The position numbers and the translations under genes are program-made. Of a DNA stretch of 64,000 bases, positions 12,698 through 23,939 are shown one piece after another. Numbering within the stretch: the stretch's first letter is position 1; every line of letters begins with the position of its first letter. A model generated the notes under the pieces. That model searched no databases and was not told where the DNA came from. It saw nothing but the letters and a program-made list of their open reading frames with translations. The DNA comes from Hawksworthiomyces lignivorus (taxonomy: Eukaryota; Ascomycota; Sordariomycetes; Ophiostomatales; Ophiostomataceae), in NCBI GenBank assembly GCA_002917075.1, contig NTMA01000057.1, positions 206,635-270,634 on the forward strand, in the 5' to 3' direction.

Positions 12698-15673
12698 CTA
12701 ATATAAGTCTAGACCTCCATTCCCTCTCGCAATAGCTTTGACTTTCGACTCAATTCCGAAAGGACTACCTTCGTACAGAGCAAAATGACTTGACTCCTGG
12801 AAATCGTCAAGTCCAAGAATTTTGTAAAGGTTTCGACCGATCAAATCTATGGCAGCTTGCTCTCCAAGCAACCCGCCACCATTCTTGTAGACGATGCCTG
12901 CAAGCAGGCTAAGGTCGCGGACGATCCAATCCTCCTCCAATCCAATGGCGGTCGTGACTCCAGCTTCAATCAGTACGTCAATGCCTGTAGCATTTGTGAG
13001 CGGTGCTCCCGTCATTGCTCTGCGTTGATCCCATGTTGTTCTAAAGGAGAAAAGTGGTGCAAGGATGACACCAACGCGAGCTGCCGCGAGCTCTTCAGCA
13101 AGTAGATAGGCTTCAGCTCCACCTATAATGGCAAGGCGAATTGCCGTAAGGTGACTATGCCCAACATTAGGAGACGATGTGAGTGCAACCAGAGTTGCAT
13201 CGATATCTGCCTTTATTCTTAATAGGGCTGCAATAGTGTCGGCGCTATGTGCAGTGATGCATAGAGTCATATTTCCTTCAATGACGCGTCGCAGAAAAGC
13301 CTTTTCTGAATACTTGTCTTCAATCTTGACCTTTTGGCTTGCTGCAAAGTCTGCAACTGCGCCAAGAAGTTTTCTATGTATTGTTCCAACAGCTGCAGAT
13401 AACGATGAAGGTGTTAGTCCCCCTCGACCGCCTTTAGCAGAAAGATCGAGAGTATAATGTAGAGCTACGTCTGAAGCAAAAATGGTTGTGGGATCCGAAA
13501 TTCGAGAGGCGCCTGTGAGAAAGCCGACGCTGGTACCATGATGAGTATTGATGCCGGCAAATTTAGGCGCTGAAATGGCGCGGGTTACTGCGTAGCGGTG
13601 TGCTACGCTGAGCTTTTCGGTGTCTACAGCCAGTCCGTCGACCGCACGGCTGAATCTGTCACCGTCCACCCCGTTGTCGGTGTCCTCTTCTGATTCGATG
13701 GCATTGAGCCCCAGCGTTGAGCCAAAGGCCGTATACGATGGTGTCAGATAGCCATTTTTCAGATGCACTGTCACAGCAGATGCTGACTCGGACGCTCGCA
13801 GTAATTCCGCCACGCATTTTCCAATACAAGTAATTCTGCCTTCCACGACTATGACATTTTTCATGCCTTCATCAGCTGCTGTATCAGAGTGTCCATTTAG
13901 GAGATTTCTTGAAACTCCTGTAAAAACGACCGTTCCATTCTCGATTACCGGATTCTTGTTAACGATTTCACGGTCTTCATTAGGGGAGATGACGCCCTCA
14001 AAGGGCTTTTTGAGCTCGACGGGGGTCTCATATTGAGCAGTTCCATCGATCCACACCTGAACTGGAGTTGCTCCGACGCTGAGAGGATCGCTATCCCAGA
14101 CTACAATATCTGCATCAAAGCCTGGTTTCACCTTGCCCAACCGCTGTCCCAAGCCCAGCCTCTCAGCGGGAGATGACGTGACGGAAGCAAGGGCAGCGTG
14201 ATACGGCAATCCATATCTATATGCTTTCGCTGCCTCGAAGACGAGATGTTGGGCATTCAGAATTGGATTGTCACTCACGTATACTACAGTGAGGTTGCTG
14301 TCGTGCAGGTGCTTCCCAGCATACTCTGATCCAATGTACGCCTCAGCCTTGTACCACATATTATCTGCAAATAGGGCAGATGCTGGCGGGTCGCCTCCCC
14401 AAGCGCGCTTCAGCACCTGCATGAGAAATTAGCACTGTCCATTTCCTGAAGAATCTCTTAGAAAACTTACTTCTGGGACAAGATACGACTGGTGAGCGTG
14501 GTGAAAAGCTCTCACGGGAAATCGAAATTCGTTGGTGTGGTCTACAAAGGCTTCCAGGTCCGGTATCGTGTAGCAGTGGACATGCACGTGGACCTGTCCG
14601 CGCAGAACGGCGACAAGCGCCTCTAGCTCCAACTTCGCCGGCAGGTAAGAAGTGACACTGTCGAGATTGATAGACGCAGAGTGACACCAGTCATCTTGCT
14701 CGCGCAGCAAGTTGCTCGCCCGCTCAAAGGCGTGCCGAAACTCCCAGCTTTCGCCGAGACGGCTGACCGGCCCGCGCTCGCCGACCTTCCCGTGCACCTG
14801 CTTGGCGTTCTCGCCACATCCCATCTTCATGTGCCGCCAGGTCTGGTCCGGGTCAGCGAGGATATCCCGGAGACTAGTCTCATTGCGGCCATCAGACCTG
14901 CCCACAGCATGCTTTATGACATATGCCTCTCCTCCTATGTTGTTGCTGGATCCCGGCAGCACCAGAGACGTAGTCACACCCCCTGATTTGATGACCTGGA
15001 TCTGGTGGTCTGTCGGTTGGATGCCGTCAAGAGACCGGACATACGGAGTTATGTCCTCCGACAGCTCGCTCACGTCCTCGTTGCCCTTCAGGGTCGGCAG
15101 CGAGTGCACCCCGACATGGCTGTGCATGTCAATGAGGCCAGCAGTGAGTGGTCGGCCTCCGGCATCGTACACTAGAATATCCTCGGGTAGGACGGAAAGG
15201 GGTATCTTCTCCGCAATTGATTTGATAAGCCCGTACTCTAAGAACACATCGGCTGCAATCCAGGCGTAGCCTATTCCAAGCCAGGCATCATTCGCAGACG
15301 TTCCTTCTGCTGGTTCTCCTGTCCAGACAGTTGCGTTCTTAATCAAAGTCGGCTTATGTCCTTCAATGTATCGGGCGCTGTGGTTCCGGCCAAGGCCAAT
15401 TGAGTCTCGTGGACTGGCATGAAGCTTGGCACATGACGCCAAGTCTTCTTGCACCTTCTTGACTGAGAGATGTTGTGCCGTAAAGTCCGCGTGTGCCAGA
15501 GGTCTAGAGTTATGCAGTTGCTTCCACTGCGCATACGCAATGAAAGCGAGGCATGCCAGGCCAAGCCGACGTAGACTGCGAGAGCGCCTTGGAGCTATTC
15601 GTCTTGGATTCCAGGCTGTGCAAGGTTCTCCGACAACGGCGTACCGCACGACGGGATCCTTCTCGGGGTCCAT
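12698..15673 (-). CDS. Long double-domain amidohydrolase, membrane-anchored
   Basis: Two exons (15673-14471, 14416-12698; 54-nt intron with GTAAGT and CAG) give 973 residues. The start at 15673 (MDPEKD) is chosen because it puts a short basic N-terminus before one hydrophobic segment at residues ~35-50, giving a likely type II anchor; in-frame ATGs at 15718, 15775 and 15778 are alternatives. The first half has the metal-binding H-x-H (IDMHSH, His184 and His186), then VHVHCY and HHAHQSYLVPE, and the late DADIVVWDSDPL motif of metal-dependent amidohydrolases (PF01979; imidazolonepropionase-like). The second half (from about residue 580) starts a new beta-sandwich-like segment and resembles another amidohydrolase-like module, but no H-x-H is seen, so it is probably catalytically dead. 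The substrate is unknown. The double architecture of about 970 aa recurs in filamentous fungi, as far as I know. Confidence 0.85.
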
Positions 15674-16380
15674 AAGTCCGTCCAGCGAAGCAAAAAGGAC
15701 ATTTATCAGTGAATGCATTTGAAGGGGAGAAATATAGTGTTCCGCCCCAAACCTAGATATAGTGCAAAAGGGCATCATCCATTGGCCTTTATTAGATGAG
15801 AGTGTTGCATTGCGTTACCAGACACCAGTGGGAGAAGCGAGAGGCGTAAGCGGTGGGTGTGATCTGCGCTGGTGCCGTCTCGTATTTGTCCCGTCTCTTA
15901 GTGCAAAGGTCTCGTTGGTGGGACTCTTAACTAAGTGCGGAGATCTTCAGAGCCAATGTCACCCCCCACGCGGGGTTTAGGCCAGAAACGAGCGCACCAA
16001 TATCGGCAGTTTAGGTGGTGGCGCACACACTGGAGCTACCCAAGGGGGATTACACGGAAATTATAGCTTTAGTGTAAGTTGATGTTTTCTAACTTGAAAC
16101 GGCACGGTCATAAACACCATATTGCCATTGATAGCAGAATATTTAAGAAAGTGAAAGTTGGTCATGGGCATGCGGAATATGAGATGCCGAGCGCCTTGGC
16201 GTGTACATATATACTTGAAGATAACAGCCGTGTTGAGCTAAAGGTTTCCTTTGAGAATCAGTAGTAATGATTGGACTAGCTACTACGTCATATATCTCAG
16301 AGCTTGGGCTTGCTGGAAAAGGAACCGATATGCAAGGCAAGGGGCATATCCCCACAAACCCCTCAGGAAGCCACAGCACA
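15674..16380. other. Intergenic upstream of amidohydrolase
   Basis: This is the promoter side of the amidohydrolase and the 3' side of the oxygenase. A 60-codon frame with ATG at 16082 (ending 16264) is open, but it shows no domain and is too short to support on its own. Confidence 0.4.
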
Positions 16381-17561
16381 TCAATGAGCTTCAATTGGCT
16401 CATCCTGGGGAGCTCCCACTAGGGGGGTGTAAGTGTCCTCCTCCACCTTCATGCCGCCGTAGAGCATGGAGGGCGGAGCAAGAGCCTGCATGTCGGGCGC
16501 AGCCTTGAAAACGTAGAATTTCTCGTCATGCCACTGTCCCGCCGTGATCATTCTGCCCTCGCTATCCTTGAACATGGCCTCATCCTCGGCACGCAGGAAG
16601 TAGGCGATCGAGTACCGGTGCTCGTCGGCTTTGTAGGGAACGACGCGGTGAACGCATGACATAAAAGTATGCCCGCTGGCAAAACGCAGCGAGTCGCCCA
16701 CGTTGACAATGGCGCAGCCGTCCTTGGGCTCCACAAAACCAAACTCGCGTGTGCCCGGAGGTTGGATCTGGAGGCCCCACTGCTCGGTGAAGAGCAGGGT
16801 CAGCGAGCTGATGTCGGTGTGCCTCTGGTGACCGATTTTGTTTGTGGCTTTCATATCGGTGGGAACATAGTGCATCATGGCCAGAGTACTCGTAGACGGG
16901 TGCTCATTGCGGTGGGCGTGCTCAAAGCGCTCAGTGCCTTTCAGGCCCATCGCATTGGAGAGCGCGGTCAGCAGAGCCTTGCTGATGATGTTAGAGCCGG
17001 AGATCGCGTTCTCCAGGATCTTCATGTCTGTGCTATTCTTGAGGATGTCGGGAATGTGCGGCTTCCCTTTCTGGATTTCATCTCGAGACACCTACAAATT
17101 GTCAGTTGACAAATAGCAAAATGGTTTTCTGCTGGGACGTTCCCACCTTGACCATCTCATAGCCGTCTCTGGTGTTAGGGAATGCTCCAGTACGCGCACC
17201 GACTGTCTCGTAGCTGTTGACCCTTGTTTAGAAGTGACTATGACGCGAGGCTGATGCACTTTTTCTCTACTCACCCGAGATGTGGGTGGACGAGCCCAAA
17301 TTGGTTCTTGGCTTCCAGAGGAGATTCGAAGAAGCGGTGCATGAGATCAAGAGTCTGTTGCTGGTCATCAAGAAAACGGCGACCGTCAAGCCCTCTGAGA
17401 TCCAAATAGAAGAAGCCCTCTCTCTGGCAGCAACGGAGGAGCCTGTCAACTTCGTCCTCTTCGGCAGAGATGATCTTTCCGAAGTCGATGGTGTCCATAT
17501 CATAGACAGGAACGCGAATCCCGTTCCATTCTACGGTCTTAGGTTCATCGATTGAGCCCAT
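16381..17561 (-). CDS. 2-oxoglutarate/Fe(II)-dependent dioxygenase (isopenicillin N synthase-like)
   Basis: Three exons (17561-17275, 17222-17147, 17091-16381; introns of 52 and 55 nt) encode 357 residues. The first ~100 residues are the DIOX_N domain (PRVPVYDMDTIDFG-like start, REGFFYLD). The 2OG-FeII_Oxy domain has iron ligands His212 and Asp214 (H-T-D) and His269, and the 2-oxoglutarate-binding Arg280-x-Ser282. Length and motif spacing are normal, so it should be active. Relatives work in secondary metabolism or oxidise small molecules; no biosynthetic core gene lies beside it, so a substrate cannot be named. A TATAAAAA box lies about 100 bases upstream of the ATG. Family assignment is firm. 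Confidence 0.93.
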
Positions 17562-17660
17562 GATTGCTTGATTTTCAGAATTTGATTGTAGACGTCTATT
17601 ATTCTGAGATCTTTGATTTGGAGCTATGAAACTGCTGTTACTCTAGAGGAGCTTCGCTGC

Positions 17661-17668
17661 TTTTTATA
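17661..17668 (-). promoter_or_regulatory. TATA box of the dioxygenase gene
   Basis: TATAAAAA on the minus strand, 100 bases upstream of the ATG at 17561; position and sequence fit a fungal TATA element. Confidence 0.5.
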
Positions 17669-18464
17669 CACTTCAATTTAGTAGCGACATATCAAATGTA
17701 CGCTCATTTCTTAGTATTCAGTCCCGTGCCGTTACCGGCGGTATTGAGAGCTACACATTATTTGTCTTTTCGGTCTACACAACAGAACATCTTGGCCTAC
17801 ATCCTTTCCAAAGAGGGAAACGTGTAATTGACAGATCACATCCCCGCACTGGGTAAATAGCTTCCTGTGTGGAGGGTTCCATGGTTCCGTGTGTGGCTGT
17901 AGATTTACACCATTCTTCTCGGCGGTGTCTCATAATCATTAGCATTGTCAGCCACGGCACTTTCTGCTCTACAATGTCTGGCGAGGAGCGAGAAGAGCAA
18001 GAGAAATAATGCCAATCTAGAACTTCATGATCTGAGATATCTGACCCCGCTCGTCTTCCATAGCACGGCTTTCCAATTACAGATTGCCGATATCCTAGAC
18101 TTGGCGCAGGAAATGGGACTGCCCATTGTGTCTTCGAAACAGTTGTACATTGCCTTTTCATACTTCAGGGGAAGCTGCGAAGAAATAGCTTTGCTCCTAT
18201 TAGTACAGAATTCTAGACACATAATTGATTAATAAACTCAATGATACATTGCAAAAGTTTATCGACGTCATGTGCTACTATTTTGGTTGCCAAGTATATT
18301 TGCTTAAGCTATGTAATGTATGGTATTATGATTAATCTGATGTAACAAGATTTAAGCAATGCGCAAATCGGCTATTTCGGAATTTGAGCCATATGCCTGG
18401 GTAAAAAAATGGCCTGCAGTCTCCAAACCAGCCAAGTACCGACGATGAAATGAAAGATTTTTCC

Positions 18465-18465
<1 letters not shown>

Positions 18466-18497
<32 letters not shown>
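18466..18497. repeat. Poly-A tract
   Basis: 32 consecutive A residues followed by A/G-rich sequence. No element body is recognisable beside it. Confidence 0.85.
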
Positions 18498-18499
<2 letters not shown>

Positions 18500-20052
18500 A
18501 AAAGAAAAAAGAAATAGTACTGACGAGTCAAGGTGAAGCCAGTCAGTTAGTCTACTTACCATAGAGTAAATTCAGTAACGTAGAATGACTATCATTACAT
18601 GTATCTATAAATGGCTGACTGGTGCTGAATTCTGATTCGATCCAAGCTACCTTGGTGGCTAGCTGATAAAGACGTGAGAAATTAGCTGTGGTGTATTGTT
18701 CACACGAAAATGCTTATTAGAAAAATTTCCTCTCTGGGCACCAAGCATTGGCACTGCGCAGCATAATGCTGGTGTTAAGCACTTGTGCACAGGCTGCGTT
18801 CCTACCAAAACTATTTTTCTTCTGTTTTCTTAAGCCTTTTCTTACATTCTCTTGGCCCTAATTCTCTATTTTCCCTCTCATGACGCGGCTCAAAACGTGA
18901 AGTCAACCGGCGGCTGCTTGGTTCTCTTTTTCAGAATGATTGTTAAAATATCCTAACCAAACAGGTAAAAAAAGAAACAGAGGAACCATTCCTTTGATAC
19001 TTGACTGGAGAAGGTTAGACGGTCTTTTCGTGATATCTGCTGAGAGCGAGACGGGCTGACCACTCGACTCTATCTAACCACCAAGACCACTACAACTCAA
19101 CAGCTTCGCCTAGAGCAGCCTTCAGGAGTCTGACCTGAAGGCCCCTCGACTTCCCTGATTAGAGAGGGCATGAAGTTGCCTCCCTTGCTGCGCAGGCGGC
19201 TAAGTTATGTGGTGAGACTGTGGTAGGCTTGAGGCCGGGTCGGCCTCCGGCCTCTGGCCAAAACCTTTTCTGTTCTCGACCAATTCGCAACCAATTGGCT
19301 TCGATTTGGTCTTCACAAATAGCCCATTGACTGGTTTGAAGCCAAACATCGTAAGAAAGTGAGTATTTAGGTGCCTGTCCCTATTCTATTTAGTGATAAG
19401 AACTGGGAGCCTGGCTCCCTGTTTTGTATGCCTATGGGCAGTGAGAGAGGGCAGAATTGCTCCAGACAGCTAAATCCTCCACCTCTCTACGGCAGTGCGC
19501 AGGGGTTCTCACACCTCCAACTCACTAAAGAGCTGCATGGAGAACTTGCATGACTAGGTACGTAGAGATGGTGCTCGCAACGAAGCTGGTTATCACTAAC
19601 GACGAACTGGCGACAAACATTCCGACATCCCTGCCATGCAGAATTCGTCAAACACTGTTTTTAGCTAGTCACATAGTATTCCATGACATGGAAATTTTTG
19701 TGGGCAAAAATCAGAAAGAGAAAGAGATGAAAAAAATTCAACCATATCTGGACCAACAGTCAAAATCTGTGATGACGCAACGCATCTATCTCTGCCGAAA
19801 GTTGCCTTCTAATCTTCGTGCCTTGCTGCCCTTTGACTCAACCATCTTTTGTTTTCCCGATAAGGTCTCTTTTTTTAGGTTGTCCTTTGCCTTTCTATTT
19901 CTTGAGTTAATTCTTTCATCTTTCAGAACATCTTATTCTTATAACCATTGAGGGCCTCTTGATTCCGAGCAAATTCAACAAGAATTGAAGTTACCGCATA
20001 TTCTCGAGCCAGGTCATCACGGAAACGAGCTACCTGCCCGACTCGCTCCACC

Positions 20053-21534
20053 ATGGACGAGGACAAGATCAAGGCCTTCGCGCACTGGCACCATGCACAT
20101 TTTAGACGTAGTCTCGAATTTGTCGCCCGGTTTTTCCAATCTAACTATGCCGTCTCCATTCGTCAAAAGTTGACCGACGAAACTGGAGTCCGGGAGTGTG
20201 TCATGATGGCTGTGGCCGCCAGTCCCATCGGCAATGGTGACACGAATCCAAGGTCTATGCACCACTTCGTAGAATTGACGGCAGCTCTTTTTACGCCCGC
20301 ATGTCTCTCCTACCTCGAAGAAAGCGCACGGCAATTCGACAATCTCGCCGGATGCCAGGCGTCCTCCGCTTTCATGGAAAGCCAGACGACCGAGCAGTGG
20401 GTGGAGGCAATTGTAAATGTTCTTGTCGACTACGCTTGGTACGAGCTCGAAGGATTGCCAGATTATGCTGCCACGCATCCGGACAATGACGTGCCCCAGC
20501 AGCATGGTACCGGTACCTGTCCCATCCGGCAGCTGGACCTCATCGGCAGGAACATCAAGCAAGCATGGCTAGACAATCCCGTCACCCAGGCCATGGAAAG
20601 AGAGGCCTGTCAACCCATGAATGAGCTGCGAATGCCCTCATGGGATCCTTCCATTTTGCCCGCTCTTCCTGTATACCAGGGATCTGCAGGCCACATCCTC
20701 GGAGGAGAGAATGCTATGCGCAGGCGGCAAGCGCAGGTGGCGGCTGCGCGCTTCGGCCAGACCCGCTTGCTGGGGTATCGAAGGCGCAACCATGTCTGCC
20801 CAAAATTGGATACGCTGCCGGTTGTTTGGACGGCATTCAGCCCCCTTCGATCGTTCCTTTGGTCCCTCTTCATGGCCGATGTTATCGGGACCATTCCCAC
20901 CGACGGCGCCAGACGTTCGTGTAAGCCTTGGACGTGTAAACATGCGATCAATACCCCCACCCATACTCACCGAGGCCTGCTGCTGTTCAAATTCCGACCC
21001 TTTCTGCAGGCCACGCCGGATCATAGCTACTATGTTATGCCGCCCGAGATTGCAGACACGTGGCGGGCGCGAAACAAGCAGTACGAAGAGGAGGAGCTGG
21101 TGAGCCCAATGATCGCCACAGCAGACGCTTGGACAGCGTTCTCTAATTTCCACGGCGGTAATCCTGCATCTTGGCCGTCTATGCTACACTGCCACGATGT
21201 TGCTTCGCAGTCAGATATTCTCCGCCATTTCACGCCACAGCTGTGGAAAACCGCCTGGTCTAGTGCAGGTATTGACTACTTGGGTCAATGCAGCGAGAGC
21301 GTTATGGCCATCTCGTTGAACATCGGTACACAGCCGATAGGGACAGCCGCTAGGACCAAAACTTCTACGATCGAGGACGAGGAGGGTGGTTTCAAATGCA
21401 GATCGAGTGTCAGCAATCTATGGAAGCGGTTCCTTACGTGGCTCGACAGGGCAGGCAGTTGCTTTGTGGTGCGGTGCCGACAATGCCAACGGCTGGGTTC
21501 TCAGCTGTCGGATCAACCTATGAAGGAGCCATAA
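20053..21534 (+). CDS. Hypothetical protein, unrecognised
   Basis: A single open frame of 493 codons with an excellent start context (CACCATGG). The N-terminal ~200 residues look globular and mostly alpha-helical with many aromatic residues; no signal peptide and no clear membrane segment are visible. I do not recognise a family. The stretch 20921-21009 looks like an intron (GTAAGC donor, CTGCAG acceptor, C/A-rich body), but it is 89 nt long and removing it would give a stop a few codons later. Reading through it keeps the frame to 21534. So either the intron-like stretch is coding, there is an uncalled frameshift, or two isoforms exist, the spliced one ending after about 294 residues. The gene is likely real from its GC content and codon use; function is unknown. 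Confidence 0.6.
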   Translation: MDEDKIKAFAHWHHAHFRRSLEFVARFFQSNYAVSIRQKLTDETGVRECVMMAVAASPIGNGDTNPRSMHHFVELTAALFTPACLSYLEESARQFDNLAGCQASSAFMESQTTEQWVEAIVNVLVDYAWYELEGLPDYAATHPDNDVPQQHGTGTCPIRQLDLIGRNIKQAWLDNPVTQAMEREACQPMNELRMPSWDPSILPALPVYQGSAGHILGGENAMRRRQAQVAAARFGQTRLLGYRRRNHVCPKLDTLPVVWTAFSPLRSFLWSLFMADVIGTIPTDGARRSCKPWTCKHAINTPTHTHRGLLLFKFRPFLQATPDHSYYVMPPEIADTWRARNKQYEEEELVSPMIATADAWTAFSNFHGGNPASWPSMLHCHDVASQSDILRHFTPQLWKTAWSSAGIDYLGQCSESVMAISLNIGTQPIGTAARTKTSTIEDEEGGFKCRSSVSNLWKRFLTWLDRAGSCFVVRCRQCQRLGSQLSDQPMKEP

Positions 21535-22909
21535 TAAACCAATGAATTTCTACTTGGCGGACCATATTTGACGGCGAACACCATATCTCTCCCGCAAGTC
21601 CGGGAATATTATGGAAACACCCCTTGCTATCACCATACCTTTGTGATATTGAACGGCGTTGGACACGTTTAGTAGAAACGAAGAAAATGAAAAGGATGGC
21701 AAAACAAGGTAAACTGAAAATGAATAGGTGCTGAAAAATCCAAGAAGTGAGAGAAACGTGAGCGAGAGATGTTTAGGATGTGAGAAAATACTGAAGATAT
21801 TAGGACAAACAGCCAAACAGATAGTTTCATAGCCCCACGTCGCTGTAGGTATTCGTAGTAACTGGCTTTCTATTTTTCTTCTTCGCTTTGTCCCTCTTTG
21901 CCTTTTTCTTCACCATCGTCTTCTTTGTCATCCTATTTCAGCTGGTATTGCTTTTCTATGTGTTCTCGCCCTCGTAACGTCACTTGCTAGTAGGTTAGCC
22001 TTGGGCCATTTTAATAATAGTTCATGATGTTTCACCGTACCTAGCTAACATCCATTTGTAAGATAAATCTTACAATGAAGGAAGACACAGCTTTTCTCGG
22101 ATCCCGCGACTTCATCGCGGGATTCTTTCAGCCGATATATGCAGAGGGTATACGTAATAAAGAACCTGGTTCGGTCGGCATTCGAGAGGCTGTTGGGTAC
22201 GCCATTCATCCGATAGAGTGTGGTCACATTTACCTAGCATAAGGCACCATATTTTACGAAATACGAGAATTGCCAGGCTACATGGGTTAATTTGTTGTTG
22301 CTGCTTCTATCTTACTTTTAAAAGATCTCGAAAGATTTGTGTATACAAGACTGGTTGAAGGACCTACAGCTCCACTGGCACTTGTTAACACATAAACAAA
22401 GAAAGATAATACAGAGGCCTTTAATAGAGTATCAGTTCTTGCACAAATTCTCTGACTTCGCTATGAGAATTGGTTTTGCCACCAATTTACTATGTTTACT
22501 TTCCTTATTTTGCTCCAAGATTTTGATCCTCATAGTTTTTTTTTCTTTCAGATATGATTAAAACATCAAGATACGATAGTATTTTTCTTTTTCAAACCTC
22601 TGAGAAGTATTGCAGCTCGCTTTCTAAAGTATGCCGACGAAATCTTGACGAACAACGCCGTGAAAAGCATGTCTGGAGTCTCCAACGAGTAGACTGTATC
22701 GGCAACGACCTTGGCAACCCATTTACTGGTAGTTGCCCGATCTTACCGTTTTCTTGCCGTATTATTTATTGTTCGTGTTTAGCATCTTGCGATAGCAGAT
22801 ATTGTGAAGACTCATATTCGTCTGGATCGATGTATTTAATTATAGCTAATTAGAAGTTGAGTATGGGCAGGCGAGAGCGCTGATTTGGTAAAAAAGGGGC
22901 GTTGATATA
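21535..22909. other. Convergent intergenic with small hairpin
   Basis: The unrecognised gene and the SDR both end towards this 1.4 kb. A perfect 9-bp stem with a 5-nt loop is present at 22101-22123. Open frames are short and AT-rich; none is supported. Confidence 0.5.
22101..22123. repeat. Perfect inverted repeat (9-bp stem, 5-nt loop)
   Basis: ATCCCGCGA, CTTCA, TCGCGGGAT. It is GC-rich within AT-rich sequence, in the space between two convergent genes. Role unknown. Confidence 0.7.
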
Positions 22910-23939
22910 TCAAGAACCATAAAGAACGCTGTTAAATTTCAACATTTTCGGCCCAACAAGATGATTATACCTGCTTCCTTCAGCATCCATCTCACTTAGG
23001 TCCTTCCACCGCTGAAGCAGAATCTGGTCCTCATCAAGCTTCTGTTTGGTTCCTGCAAGGGCATCCGAACCCATGGCTAACCTCACAGCCCAGGGTCGAT
23101 CCTTTGCTATGCCTTCGCGCTTAACGTAATCCACCATCCTAGTTGTCAGTATGTCAATGTCATTCGGGACTATGTCACGCGGCGCGACAGCGAAGAGGCT
23201 AGTGAATTCCGTAAACAAGGGAAGGTAGTCCTCTGCCGCTGGCTGGTTCGATCCGAACGCAAGTTTGCTAGTGTCGGTGTCGCGCGGCTGGCCGAGCATT
23301 GTTAGAAAGCCGCCGCATTCGAACGCCACGCATCGAATGCCCAGGGGCCTGACTTCCGCCTGGAGGCTCTCGACGTATGTGCTCAGCGCTGCTTTAGAAG
23401 CACAGTATTGTGACATGAACGGCACGGTGTAGCGTGCGCTGCTGGACGAAGTGAAGGCGAGCGTGCCGCTGCGCCGAGAGCGGAAGTGAGGGAGAAACGC
23501 TTGAGCAACGTGCATCGGGCCAAAAAGATTCACTTGGAACATCTTCATGATGTCCACATCTCTATGTACTTTGTATTAGTCAATTTTTCTTAGACTAGAA
23601 GCGAGCATACAAGCTCGAATAGAAGAAAGAAAACCAATAAACGTACTCAGCCTCTTCGGCACTCTTCAACAGAGAAATGCCAGCATTATTGACCACAACG
23701 TCGACATGTCCGAACATGGCCCATGCCTCGTTGACCTTCCGGACTATTTCGGTCTTCTCAGCCGTCACGTCAAACTCGAGAAACGAAATTTGGTCTGACT
23801 TCTCAATCTTGGTACCAAGGCGCTCCTCAACTCTCCGGCCGGTCGCAATGACCTTGTCTCCGCGCGATAAGATTTTGGCAACGAGTGCAGCGCCGATACC
23901 TGAAGTGGCTCCAGTGACGAACCAAACGAGTGGTGCCAT
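22910..23939 (-). CDS. Classical short-chain dehydrogenase/reductase
   Basis: Two exons (23939-23647, 23561-22910; 85-nt intron, GTACGT donor, CATAG acceptor) encode 314 residues. The start is the ATG opening MAPLVWFVTG; an in-frame leader upstream has no support. The Rossmann motif TGATSGIG (residues 9-16), NNAG (84-87), the structural Asn109, a catalytic Ser near 137 and Tyr150-x3-Lys154 are all present, so the enzyme should be an active NAD(P)-dependent oxidoreductase. The Arg pair after the second beta strand (TGRRVEE) suggests NADP preference. The C-terminal extension after residue ~200 is that of the fungal oxidoreductases related to retinol/17-beta dehydrogenases. Substrate unknown. 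An inverted repeat lies about 180 bases upstream. Confidence 0.93.

Larger units (their letters stand above)
17562..20052. other. Long intergenic region with poly-A tract
   Basis: About 2.5 kb without a gene I can support. It contains a 32-nt poly-A run at 18466-18497, a GAGGCC-GGGTC-GGCCTC inverted repeat near 19231, and pyrimidine-rich stretches at 19860-19930, typical of fungal promoters, just before the gene at 20053. Confidence 0.5.

Noticed and set aside
16082..16264. 60-codon frame with ATG
   Set aside because: No domain, short, within the 3' flank of the oxygenase gene; chance cannot be excluded.
23243..23256. GGTTCGATCC, like a tRNA B box
   Set aside because: It lies within the SDR coding exon and no A box or cloverleaf surrounds it.
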